From NCBI GenBank assembly GCA_945926565.1, contig CAMELY010000041.1, positions 1 through 10,059 of the forward strand: DNA of 10,059 nucleotides, given 5' to 3'. Source of the DNA: an uncultured Clostridia bacterium (GTDB taxonomy: Bacteria > Bacillota > Clostridia > Oscillospirales > Oscillospiraceae). The notes under the pieces were generated by a model. That model was given only the letters and a program-made list of their open reading frames with translations, had not been told where the DNA came from and made no database searches. The number at the start of each line of letters is the position of its first letter. Position 1 is the first letter of the stretch. A program made the translations under genes and the position numbers. Shown here piece after piece: positions 1 through 5,781 of the stretch.

Positions 1-65
1 ACCTGACCCCAGCACAGATTTTTATCACCGAGGCGGACGGCAGCTACCGGGAGGTCCAGCTGTGA
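1..65 (+). CDS. 3' end of an unidentified protein-coding gene (partial)
   Basis: An open frame enters from the left edge, reading in phase from base 3, and ends at TGA 63-65. The visible tail is 20 residues and reads LTPAQIFITEADGSYREVQL. It is too short for me to assign to a family. It is supported as real by its coupling to the next gene: the GTG start at 62-64 overlaps this stop codon (GTGA), and the next gene's ribosome binding site (GGGAGG, 49-54) lies inside this coding end. That arrangement suggests the two are co-transcribed and may act together, but the partner's function cannot be read from this fragment. Confidence 0.6.
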   Translation, partial: LTPAQIFITEADGSYREVQL

Positions 66-1192
66 TCTATCTGGACAGCGCCGCCACCGCGCTGCAAAAG
101 CCGCCTCAGGTGGCCCGGGCCATGGTCTGGGCTACACAGCACTGCGCCAGTCCGGGCCGGGGCAACTACGCCGCCGCTGCTCAGGCGGCAGAAACTGCCT
201 TCCAGTGCCGGACTGCCCTGGCTGAACTGCTGGGGGCGGCCGGGCCGGAGCGGGTGATCTTCACCTCCAGCGCCACCCACGGACTGAACATTGCCATCCG
301 GAGTCTTGTTCAGCCGGGAGACCGGGTGGTGATTTCCGGCTATGAGCACAACGCTGTTACCCGAACGCTGGCCAGCATCCCGAATCTTGACCAGCAGGTG
401 GCGGTGGGACGGCTCTTTGACCCGAAAGCGGATCTGGAGGCCTTTGCCCAGGCACTGGAGCGGCCCACCCGTGCTGTCATCTGCACCCATGTCTCCAACG
501 TCTTTGGCTATATTCTCCCGATTTCAGAGATTGCCCAGCTCTGCCGGGCGCGGCAGATTCCTCTGATCGTGGACGCCAGCCAGAGCGCCGGCATTCTGCC
601 GGTGGATCTGGAGGGGTGGGGAGCGGAATATGTGGCACTCCCGGGGCACAAGGGCCTCTGCGGGCCCCAGGGCATTGGGGTGCTGCTGTGCGGAAAAAGC
701 AGCAATCCGGTCCCTCTGCTCACCGGAGGCACCGGCAGTGAATCCCTGCTTCAGGCTATGCCGGATTTTTTGCCAGACCGTCTGGAGGCGGGAACCCACA
801 ACCTGCCCGGCATTGCCGGCCTGCTGGCCGGTGTCCGCTTTATCCGGCAGCAGGGGCCGGAGCGTCTGCTGAGAGGGGAGCAGACACTGATCCGCCAGCT
901 CAGGGCACAGCTGTCCAAAGTTCCCGGACTGGAGCTGATCTGTCCGGAAGACCCTGCGCTGGCTACCGGAGTGCTCTCCTTTCGGCTGGCGGGACAGGAC
1001 TGTGAGGAGACCGCCGAACGGCTGGGGCGCCGGGGCATTGCCCTGCGGGCGGGGCTGCACTGCGCCCCCCTTGCTCACCGGACGGCGGGGACATTGGAGA
1101 CCGGGACCATCCGGGCCAGCGTCTCACCCTTTAACCGCCCGGAGGAGCTGCGGGCGCTGGCCGGAGCCCTGAGACAGATGACAGAAAAATAG
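62..1192 (+). CDS. Cysteine desulfurase-family class V aminotransferase (PLP-dependent)
   Basis: A 376-residue fold-type I PLP enzyme of the NifS/SufS-like group. Members remove sulfur from L-cysteine, giving alanine and an enzyme-bound persulfide for Fe-S clusters, thio-tRNA or selenium metabolism. The N-terminus (YLDSAATALQKPP) is typical of the TIGR01977 subgroup. Visible active-site features are His143 (THVSN, ring stacking), Asp171 (VDASQ, pyridine nitrogen), Lys197 (GHKG, Schiff base) and Cys334 (GLHCAPL, sulfur acceptor). The start is GTG 62, seven bases after GGGAGG (49-54) and overlapping the upstream stop. No iscU/sufU, thiI or selD lies beside it here, so the sulfur acceptor is unknown. 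The family is confident, the exact substrate is not. No U-rich terminator is evident after the stop. Confidence 0.9.
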   Translation: MIYLDSAATALQKPPQVARAMVWATQHCASPGRGNYAAAAQAAETAFQCRTALAELLGAAGPERVIFTSSATHGLNIAIRSLVQPGDRVVISGYEHNAVTRTLASIPNLDQQVAVGRLFDPKADLEAFAQALERPTRAVICTHVSNVFGYILPISEIAQLCRARQIPLIVDASQSAGILPVDLEGWGAEYVALPGHKGLCGPQGIGVLLCGKSSNPVPLLTGGTGSESLLQAMPDFLPDRLEAGTHNLPGIAGLLAGVRFIRQQGPERLLRGEQTLIRQLRAQLSKVPGLELICPEDPALATGVLSFRLAGQDCEETAERLGRRGIALRAGLHCAPLAHRTAGTLETGTIRASVSPFNRPEELRALAGALRQMTEK

Positions 1193-1204
1193 AGACAGAT
1201 GCGC

Positions 1205-1233
1205 TTGCCAAGCTGTGGCTTTGGGAGTATACT
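1205..1233 (+). promoter_or_regulatory. Sigma-A-type promoter for cdaA-cdaR
   Basis: The -35 element TTGCCA (1205-1210) and -10 element TATACT (1228-1233) are separated by exactly 17 nt, and each matches consensus at 5 of 6 positions. A second overlapping TATACT follows at 1233-1238 but has poorer spacing. Initiation near 1240 would give a cdaA leader of about 155 nt. It starts just 12 nt after the desulfurase stop, so cdaA-cdaR can be transcribed independently of that gene. Confidence 0.7.
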
Positions 1234-1239
1234 ATACTT

Positions 1240-1395
1240 GTTATCGTGGGGATTTTCTTAGCATTTTGATGCCGATCTTCCTCCGAATTCCCGATTCTGC
1301 CCCCTTCGGCAGGGCGGAATGTTCCGGATGCAGTTTATGCCGCCGGAAAAGCCGCACCAATTGACAGGCGCATCTTTCCGATCGGAGTGACAGAT
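1240..1395 (+). promoter_or_regulatory. Long, potentially structured 5' leader of cdaA
   Basis: This non-coding stretch contains adjacent inverted repeats. A small hairpin has arms 1261-1264/1269-1272. A 9-bp stem with one G-U pair has arms 1294-1302 (ATTCTGCCC) and 1312-1320 (GGGCGGAAT). One base later comes a third hairpin with arms TTCCGG 1322-1327 and CCGGAA 1343-1348, with an inner GCA/TGC helix. Two upstream segments can pair with the cdaA ribosome binding site: CCGATC 1272-1277 with GATCGG 1380-1385, and CTCCGA 1281-1286 with TCGGAG 1382-1387. This is the layout expected of a translationally controlled leader, but I do not recognise a named riboswitch such as ydaO. Regulation is inferred. 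Confidence 0.4.
1377..1386 (+). promoter_or_regulatory. cdaA ribosome binding site inside a 10-nt palindrome
   Basis: TCCGATCGGA is a perfect palindrome that contains most of the GGAG (1384-1387) ribosome binding site. GGAG is eight bases from ATG 1396, which favours that start over the in-frame GTG at 1387 that overlaps the site itself. Confidence 0.55.
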
Positions 1396-2313
1396 ATGTC
1401 CACTTTTTCTTCTCTCATTCAACAAATTGCCGGCTTTGACGGCATTCAGCAGGCGCTGCGCTATATCCAGACCATCGAGTTTTCCGATTTGCTGGACGTG
1501 GCGATCATCGCCTATATCTTTTATCAGCTGATTCTGCTCACCAGGCACTCTCAGGCTGGTCAGGTTCTGAAGGGTGTCATTCTGGTCATCGCCCTGCTCT
1601 GGCTGTCTGATCTGTTCAATCTCCATGTGCTGAATTTCATTTTGGACAGCGTGGTTCAGGTGGGCTTCCTGGCCTTGATTGTCGTCTTTCAACCGGAGAT
1701 CCGGCATTTCCTGGGTCAGGTGGGCAGCGGCAATATGAAGCGCTTTTTCCGATATCAGGGAGATTCCAGCGCGCTGGAATCCGCCATTACCGAGACGGTC
1801 AGCGCCTACCGGGACATGTCCCGAAATAAGGTCGGCGCCCTGACAGTCTTTGAGCGCACCAGCATTCTCAACGACTGCGTCCGCACGGGAACCGCCCTGG
1901 ACGCAGAGGTGTCCGGAGAGCTGCTGAAGAACATCTTCTATCCCAAGGCGCCCCTCCATGACGGCGCCGTCATTATCCGGGAGGGCCGGATTGTGGGGGC
2001 CGGCTGCGTGCTGCCCCTGTCCGGCAACAGCAATATCAGCCGTGAACTGGGCACCCGTCACCGGGCGGGCCTGGGCATCACAGAGCACACGGACGCAGTC
2101 GTCGTCATCTGCTCCGAAGAGACCGGCTCCATCTCAGTCGCCGCTGAAGGGATGCTCAAGCGGCATCTGGCTCCGGAGACGCTGGAGCGGCTGCTGCGCA
2201 ATGAACTGCTCACTGCCCAGGAGGAAAAAAGGAGCTATGGCGCCGCCTCCCTGGACACGCTGCTGTCTGTGCTGCGCAGAGGCAAAAAGGAGGATGGGGA
2301 CCATGTGGAGTAA
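1396..2313 (+). CDS. cdaA: Membrane-bound diadenylate cyclase CdaA
   Basis: Makes cyclic di-AMP from two ATP. This is an essential second messenger in many Gram-positives that controls potassium and osmolyte transport and cell-wall homeostasis. From ATG 1396 the protein has 305 residues. Three hydrophobic helices lie at about residues 33-50, 58-76 and 82-100, followed by the cytoplasmic DAC domain. The signature motifs are intact: Asp189-Gly190-Ala191 in LHDGAVI, and Arg221-His222-Arg223 in GTRHRAG. It is longer than the 273-residue B. subtilis CdaA, mostly through a charged C-terminal tail after the DAC domain. Its last 11 bases overlap cdaR, so the two are probably translationally coupled. 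An in-frame GTG at 1387 would add three residues, but it sits on the ribosome binding site and is less likely. Confidence 0.95.
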   Translation: MSTFSSLIQQIAGFDGIQQALRYIQTIEFSDLLDVAIIAYIFYQLILLTRHSQAGQVLKGVILVIALLWLSDLFNLHVLNFILDSVVQVGFLALIVVFQPEIRHFLGQVGSGNMKRFFRYQGDSSALESAITETVSAYRDMSRNKVGALTVFERTSILNDCVRTGTALDAEVSGELLKNIFYPKAPLHDGAVIIREGRIVGAGCVLPLSGNSNISRELGTRHRAGLGITEHTDAVVVICSEETGSISVAAEGMLKRHLAPETLERLLRNELLTAQEEKRSYGAASLDTLLSVLRRGKKEDGDHVE

Positions 2314-3577
2314 GTTTCGCGACAGCCGGATCTTCTATGCTTTGCTGGCCCTGCTGGCGGCCATCGTCTGCTGGCTGTATGTAGATCTGGCACGAACCCC
2401 GGACGCCAATGTGCCCATCAATGGAATTCCGGTCTCGTTTATCGGAAAGGAGACATTGCAGGAGGAAGGACTGCTGCTGCTGGACGAGCAGCCAACCATC
2501 AATATTGTCGTCTCCGGCCCCCGCAGCGTCATTACCAAGCTGAACCGAAACAATATCACGATCACTGCGTCTGTCTCCAGCATTACGGAGGCTGGCGTTT
2601 ACAGCTTGGACTGCTCGATCAACCTGCCCAGCTCCGTCGTCAGTGCCAGTTCGAAATCGGTACGCGTCGCCTCCAGAAGCGCCACTGCTGTGGATGTGAC
2701 GGTGGTGAAAATGGTCAGCAAGACCATCCCCATCCAGCCGGAGTTCACCGGAACGGTGGCAGAAGACCGGTTCTATGACGAGGGCAGCTTTGCCCTGCAG
2801 CAAAGGGAGATGGAGATCAGCGGCGAAGAGAGCGCGGTCAACGCGGTCAGCTATGCAAAGGTGGTCCTGAGCGAGACCAATCTGACCGACACCTGGACTG
2901 GATGGCTGGATGTGATCCTCTGTGACCAGGAGGGGCAGGAGCTTAAGCCGGACAACCTGTCTATGGAAGTCACCTCTATTTCCGCGACCTTCTTTGTGGA
3001 GTGTACGAAGGAGATTCCCTTGAAGGTCACACTGACCTCCGGCGGCGGCGCAACTGCGGAAAACGCCCAGTACACCATTGATCCTCCCTCCATCACCGTC
3101 TCCGGCCAGGAGGTTGTCCTGGACAATATGGATGAGCTGAACCTGGGAACGGTGGATTTGAGCCAGGTGATCACCACGGGGGAGTATCAGTTTGACATTC
3201 AGCTGCCATCCGGCGTCAGCAGCATGGACGATGTCACAACCGCAACGGTTCAGGTCAGTATCAGCGGCCTGGAGACCCGCCGAATTGTGACCTCGAATAT
3301 TCAGCTGATCAACGCGCCGGACGGGCACCGCTACAGCTACGACGACCTGGAGGTCCGGGTGCGCGGCAAGGCGGAGGATTTCAAGATGCTGATGAATGAG
3401 GATGTGCAGGTCACGCTGGATCTGTCCCAGGTGGAGGTGGTGGACGGCACTACAGTCACTGTTCCCGCCCAGGTTGAGATCATCGGGATTTCCGAGTTGG
3501 GCGTGCTGGGCACCTACAGTGTAAATGTCACAGTGGAAAGCGCTGAAGAGCCTGTTATGCCGGAGGAGACACCCTGA
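2303..3577 (+). CDS. cdaR: CdaR, YbbR-domain regulator of CdaA
   Basis: A 424-residue membrane-anchored extracellular protein that binds CdaA and modulates c-di-AMP synthesis. The N-terminus has a short positive segment and one hydrophobic helix (about residues 10-30, ending CWLYVDLA). Four YbbR-type beta repeats follow, at roughly 36-110, 140-215, 234-310 and 328-410; the later ones begin with short strands such as KTIPI, KEIPL and RRIVT. The acidic tail (EEPVMPEETP) looks disordered. The start chosen is ATG 2303, nine bases after AAGGAGG (2287-2293). The in-frame ATG at 2294 abuts that site, and the open frame further upstream only shadows cdaA. In B. subtilis and many other Firmicutes cdaA-cdaR is followed by glmM, but here the next gene is yicC with its own promoter. 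Confidence 0.92.
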   Translation: MWSKFRDSRIFYALLALLAAIVCWLYVDLARTPDANVPINGIPVSFIGKETLQEEGLLLLDEQPTINIVVSGPRSVITKLNRNNITITASVSSITEAGVYSLDCSINLPSSVVSASSKSVRVASRSATAVDVTVVKMVSKTIPIQPEFTGTVAEDRFYDEGSFALQQREMEISGEESAVNAVSYAKVVLSETNLTDTWTGWLDVILCDQEGQELKPDNLSMEVTSISATFFVECTKEIPLKVTLTSGGGATAENAQYTIDPPSITVSGQEVVLDNMDELNLGTVDLSQVITTGEYQFDIQLPSGVSSMDDVTTATVQVSISGLETRRIVTSNIQLINAPDGHRYSYDDLEVRVRGKAEDFKMLMNEDVQVTLDLSQVEVVDGTTVTVPAQVEIIGISELGVLGTYSVNVTVESAEEPVMPEETP

Positions 3578-3598
3578 GATGCCTTGCGGAATCTCTTT
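3576..3598 (+). terminator. Possible weak intrinsic terminator after cdaR
   Basis: An inverted repeat begins inside the cdaR stop codon. GAGAT-G-CC (3576-3583) pairs with GG-A-ATCTC (3588-3595) around a TTGC loop, with a single G-A mismatch, and TTT follows. The short T run makes efficient termination doubtful. It overlaps the -35 element of the next promoter. Confidence 0.35.
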
Positions 3599-3624
3599 AC
3601 AGCGTCACCGTCTTTTGATATAAT
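3596..3624 (+). promoter_or_regulatory. Strong sigma-A promoter for the yicC-to-rsmB operon
   Basis: The -35 element TTTACA (3596-3601, 5 of 6) is separated by 17 nt from a perfect TATAAT -10 element (3619-3624). A TG at 3616-3617 adds an extended -10 motif. Transcription should start near 3631, giving a short leader of about 34 nt before yicC. This is the best promoter in the window and probably drives the housekeeping genes downstream. Confidence 0.8.
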
Positions 3625-3651
3625 AAGCATTCAAACGTCAGTTATGAAGAA

Positions 3652-3662
3652 GGGATGATCCC
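3652..3662 (+). promoter_or_regulatory. Palindrome overlapping the yicC ribosome binding site
   Basis: GGGATGATCCC has perfect five-base arms around a central G, or a four-base stem with a TGA loop. It covers the 3' part of the yicC ribosome binding site GAAGAAGGG (3646-3654). If folded, it would compete with ribosome binding ten bases before ATG 3665. Confidence 0.4.
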
Positions 3663-3664
3663 GG

Positions 3665-4543
3665 ATGCTCAACAGTATGACCGGCTACGGCCGAGCAGAA
3701 GCGATGCTTCACCAGCATTCCATTGTGGTAGAGGTGCGAAGCGTCAACAACCGTTATCTGGACTGCAATGTCCGGCTGCCCCGTATCTACGGGTGTGCCG
3801 AGGACGCAGTTGTCTCCGCAGTGAAGGAGTCTGTCTCCCGGGGCAAGGTGGATGTCAATGTCACCGTGGACACCGCCGGGGGAGAGGCAGTCACTGTCTC
3901 GCTGAATCAGCCGGTGGCCGCCGGATATCTCAAGGCGCTGCGGGAGATGGGGGAGACCTTTGGACTGCGGGAGGATATCTCTGTCTCTCTGCTCTCCCGG
4001 TTCCCCGATGTGTTCCGGGTGGAGAAGGTGCCGGAAAATCTGGAGCAGCTCACCGAGGACATTGGAGCGGTCACCCGCATGGCCCTGGCCGATTTCAACG
4101 CCATGCGTGCCCGGGAGGGAGAGAAGCTGGCGGCTGACCTGCTGAGCCGGCTGGATACCCTGGAGGCCCAGACCCTTCAGGTGGAGGCCCGCTCACCGGA
4201 GACGGTGGCGGCCTACCGGGAACGGCTTACCGACCGAATCCGTGAGGTGCTGGAGGACAAGCAGATCGACGAGAGCCGGATCCTCACCGAGGCGGCGATC
4301 TTTGCCGACAAGGTGGCTGTCGCCGAGGAGACGGTGCGCCTGCACAGCCATATCGCCCAGTTCCGGGACATGGTAGCCAAGGGCGGCGTCATCGGACGCA
4401 AGCTAGACTTCCTGATTCAGGAGATGAACCGGGAGACCAATACCACCGGCTCCAAGTGCAACGATCTGGCCCTGTCCACGATTGTGGTGGATATGAAGGC
4501 CGAACTGGAGAAAATCCGGGAACAGGTTCAGAATGTGGAGTGA
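3665..4543 (+). CDS. yicC: YicC/YloC-family endoribonuclease
   Basis: A 292-residue member of the YicC family, known in E. coli and B. subtilis as an RNA-cleaving enzyme involved in RNA turnover. The hallmark N-terminus SMTGYGRA is present at residues 4-11, and the YicC-like N-terminal domain covers about the first half. The C-terminal DUF1732 region runs from about residue 208 and carries the conserved run GRKLDFLIQEMNRE followed by NTTGSK, with alpha-helical acidic ends. ATG 3665 is preferred because family members begin M-x-x-SMTG. ATG 3655 opens a different, spurious frame. It is the first gene after the 3596-3624 promoter and is separated by 18 nt from remA, as in B. subtilis (yloC-remA). 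Confidence 0.93.
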   Translation: MLNSMTGYGRAEAMLHQHSIVVEVRSVNNRYLDCNVRLPRIYGCAEDAVVSAVKESVSRGKVDVNVTVDTAGGEAVTVSLNQPVAAGYLKALREMGETFGLREDISVSLLSRFPDVFRVEKVPENLEQLTEDIGAVTRMALADFNAMRAREGEKLAADLLSRLDTLEAQTLQVEARSPETVAAYRERLTDRIREVLEDKQIDESRILTEAAIFADKVAVAEETVRLHSHIAQFRDMVAKGGVIGRKLDFLIQEMNRETNTTGSKCNDLALSTIVVDMKAELEKIREQVQNVE

Positions 4544-4544
4544 G

Positions 4545-4564
4545 AGAAGGGGGCGGGTACCTTG
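4545..4564 (+). promoter_or_regulatory. Ribosome binding site that fixes the TTG start of remA
   Basis: AGAAGGGGG (4545-4553) lies eight bases before TTG 4562-4564. No ATG is available near the conserved N-terminus; the first in-frame ATG is at residue 11, inside the conserved [10 protein letters not shown] motif. TTG is therefore the start by elimination. Confidence 0.75.
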
Positions 4565-4834
4565 CAGCTGCTGAATATCGGCTACGGCAATATGGTCTCG
4601 GCTGACCGGATTCTGGCCATCGTCAGCCCGGACTCGGCCCCCATCAAACGAATCATTCAGGAGGGACGGGATCAGGGCCGGCTGATCGATGCCACTTATG
4701 GGCGCCGAACCCGCTCTGTCCTGATCACTGACACCGACCATGTGATTTTGTCCGCCCTGCTCCCGGAGACCATCTCCGGCCGTCTGGAGGGCAAAGAGGC
4801 CAGTAAGGAGGAAGAAGATGGGGAAAACTGCTAA
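4562..4834 (+). CDS. remA: RemA-family regulator (DUF370)
   Basis: A 90-residue DUF370 protein. In B. subtilis RemA is a DNA-binding activator of extracellular-matrix and osmoprotection genes that assembles into ring-like oligomers. Nearly the whole domain matches by eye: [10 protein letters not shown] (5-14), [13 protein letters not shown], the basic DATYGRRTR segment expected to contact DNA, and [16 protein letters not shown]. The protein starts with TTG, suggesting modest expression, and ends in a lysine/glutamate-rich tail absent from the core fold. The last 17 bases overlap gmk, and the gmk ribosome binding site lies within remA. Orthologues are common in Clostridia that are not known to form B. 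subtilis-type matrix, so the regulated genes here are unknown. Confidence 0.93.
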   Translation: MQLLNIGYGNMVSADRILAIVSPDSAPIKRIIQEGRDQGRLIDATYGRRTRSVLITDTDHVILSALLPETISGRLEGKEASKEEEDGENC

Positions 4835-5435
4835 GAAGGGACATATTGTTGTCATCTCCGGCCCGTCCGGCGTGGGAAAAAGTACCGTGATTGCCGAGGT
4901 ACGCAATCAGCGCTCCAGTCTCACCTTTTCCATCTCTTATACAACGCGCCAGCCCCGTCAGGGTGAGGAAAATCATGTCCACTACCACTTTGTGGACAAA
5001 GAGACCTTTCAGCGTATGATTGATCAGGGGGCATTTCTGGAGTACGCCAGCTATCAGGGCAATTTCTATGGGACGGCCCGTGCCGATGTGGAGCAGCTGA
5101 CGGACGCCGGATTTGACGTCCTGCTGGACATTGAGGTTCAGGGCGGCGCCACGGTTCGCCGGGTCTGCCCGGAGGCCACCTTGATTTTTGTCATTCCGCC
5201 CTCCTTTGGAGAGCTCTCCCGTCGGCTCCACGGCCGCCAGAGCGAGAGCGAGGAGGTTATTCAGGGCCGCCTTGCCCGGGCCCGGGAGGAATACCGGGAG
5301 ATCCCCAATTACGACTACCTGGTGGTCAACGACAAGGTGCCTCAGGCGGCGGAGGAAGTGCTCGCCATTTTGAAAGCCCAGGATTGCCGGGTATCCAACC
5401 GGCTGGAATTAGTGAAGGGAGATATAAGTCTATGA
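4818..5435 (+). CDS. gmk: Guanylate kinase
   Basis: A 205-residue cytoplasmic enzyme that converts GMP and ATP to GDP and ADP, an essential step toward GTP and dGTP. The P-loop GPSGVGKS is at residues 15-22. Further guanylate-kinase signatures are [11 protein letters not shown], the VHYHFV segment of the GMP-binding region, YGTA, and LDIEVQGG followed later by the Arg-rich lid (GRLARAREE). The length is typical (about 200). The start is ATG 4818, six bases after AAGGAGG (4805-4811), inside the end of remA. The stop overlaps the rpoZ start in an ATGA tetranucleotide (5432-5435), implying coupled translation. The remA-gmk-rpoZ order is conserved in Firmicutes. Confidence 0.97.
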   Translation: MGKTAKKGHIVVISGPSGVGKSTVIAEVRNQRSSLTFSISYTTRQPRQGEENHVHYHFVDKETFQRMIDQGAFLEYASYQGNFYGTARADVEQLTDAGFDVLLDIEVQGGATVRRVCPEATLIFVIPPSFGELSRRLHGRQSESEEVIQGRLARAREEYREIPNYDYLVVNDKVPQAAEEVLAILKAQDCRVSNRLELVKGDISL

Positions 5436-5638
5436 TTCTCTATCCGATGAATGAGCTGCTGCAGGATAAGATCAGCAGCCGCTATGAGCTTGTCAACCTG
5501 GTGGCCCATCGGGCCCGGGAGATTGCCAGCGCTGAGACCAACGAGGAGCCGCTGACTGAAAAGCCGGTCACTATGGCCCTGAACGAGGCCCGTGCCGGCA
5601 TCCTGGTCAAGGATACGGAACCGGCTGCGGAGCAGTGA
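5432..5638 (+). CDS. rpoZ: RNA polymerase omega subunit
   Basis: A 68-residue small subunit that helps fold and hold the beta' subunit of RNA polymerase. The N-terminal ILYPMNELL and following SSRYELVNLVAHRAREI match the Gram-positive omega pattern, where the RYxLV and A-x-RAR segments contact beta'. The C-terminal half (EPLTEKPVTMALNEARAG) is also typical. The ATG at 5432 overlaps the gmk stop by four bases and has AAGGGAG (5415-5421) ten bases upstream. A second in-frame ATG at 5447 is possible but would lose the conserved LYP motif. The length matches B. subtilis omega closely. The next gene is 140 nt away, unusually far for this operon. Confidence 0.93.
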   Translation: MILYPMNELLQDKISSRYELVNLVAHRAREIASAETNEEPLTEKPVTMALNEARAGILVKDTEPAAEQ

Positions 5639-5778
5639 ATCAACCCAATATTGCTGCGGCATAAGGCAAGGGGCAGAGGGGACCATGCGCCCCGGGTGCG
5701 CTCTTGCCTTTGCGCATATCCAGGGCTGTATGGGCGGCGATGCCGCTGTACGGTTTGAATCGGAAAGGAGGCGCCGGA
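5639..5778 (+). other. 140-nt rpoZ-priA gap with two strong inverted repeats
   Basis: No coding signal is convincing here. The first inverted repeat is a 10-bp helix, 5663-5672 with 5701-5710 (AAGGCAAG/CTTGCCTT plus a G-U and a G-C), enclosing a smaller GGGG 5678-5681/CCCC 5690-5693 hairpin. The second is 5728-5732 with 5747-5751 and 5734-5738 with 5742-5746 (GCGGC-GAT-GCCGC), with one bulged G. No U tract follows either, so they do not look like standard terminators. The best promoter-like pair (TTGCCT 5705-5710) lacks a -10. In B. subtilis this position holds coaBC. I see no coaBC remnant. Confidence 0.5.
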
Positions 5779-5781
5779 TTG
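5764..5781 (+). promoter_or_regulatory. Ribosome binding site that fixes the TTG start of priA
   Basis: AAAGGAGG (5764-5771), close to a perfect anti-16S complement, lies seven bases before TTG 5779-5781. The open frame continues upstream to 5704, but that extension reads through the inverted repeats and lacks PriA-like sequence. Confidence 0.75.

Noticed and set aside
1208..1224. Small hairpin (CCAAGC/GCTTTGG) after the desulfurase gene as a terminator
   Set aside because: It is short with a bulge, lacks a T run and lies within the spacer and -35 of the cdaA promoter.
1269..1364. 31-codon frame in the cdaA leader ending in a Cys-rich segment (CSGCSLC)
   Set aside because: No ribosome binding site lies at a usable distance from ATG 1269, and the frame covers the inverted repeats that better explain this sequence. 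A leader peptide cannot be excluded but is not supported.
1361..1366. Perfect TTGACA -35 hexamer just upstream of cdaA
   Set aside because: No -10-like hexamer occurs 16-18 nt downstream; the bases there are the ribosome binding site region.
1958..2302. Upstream extension of the cdaR reading frame
   Set aside because: The frame overlaps conserved cdaA coding sequence and gives Cys/Trp/Arg-rich sequence unlike CdaR. ATG 2303 has the correctly spaced AAGGAGG.
3644..3658. Four-codon micro-ORF (ATG AAG AAG GGA TGA) overlapping the yicC ribosome binding site
   Set aside because: It has no ribosome binding site of its own within the short leader and arises from the purine-rich site itself.
5663..5710. 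Intrinsic terminator after rpoZ
   Set aside because: The helix is strong but is followed by TGCGCATATC rather than a T run, so a rho-independent terminator is not supported.
5704..5778. Upstream extension of the priA reading frame
   Set aside because: It reads through a hairpin-rich gap, has no ribosome binding site and adds 25 residues unlike PriA. TTG 5779 has AAAGGAGG at seven bases.
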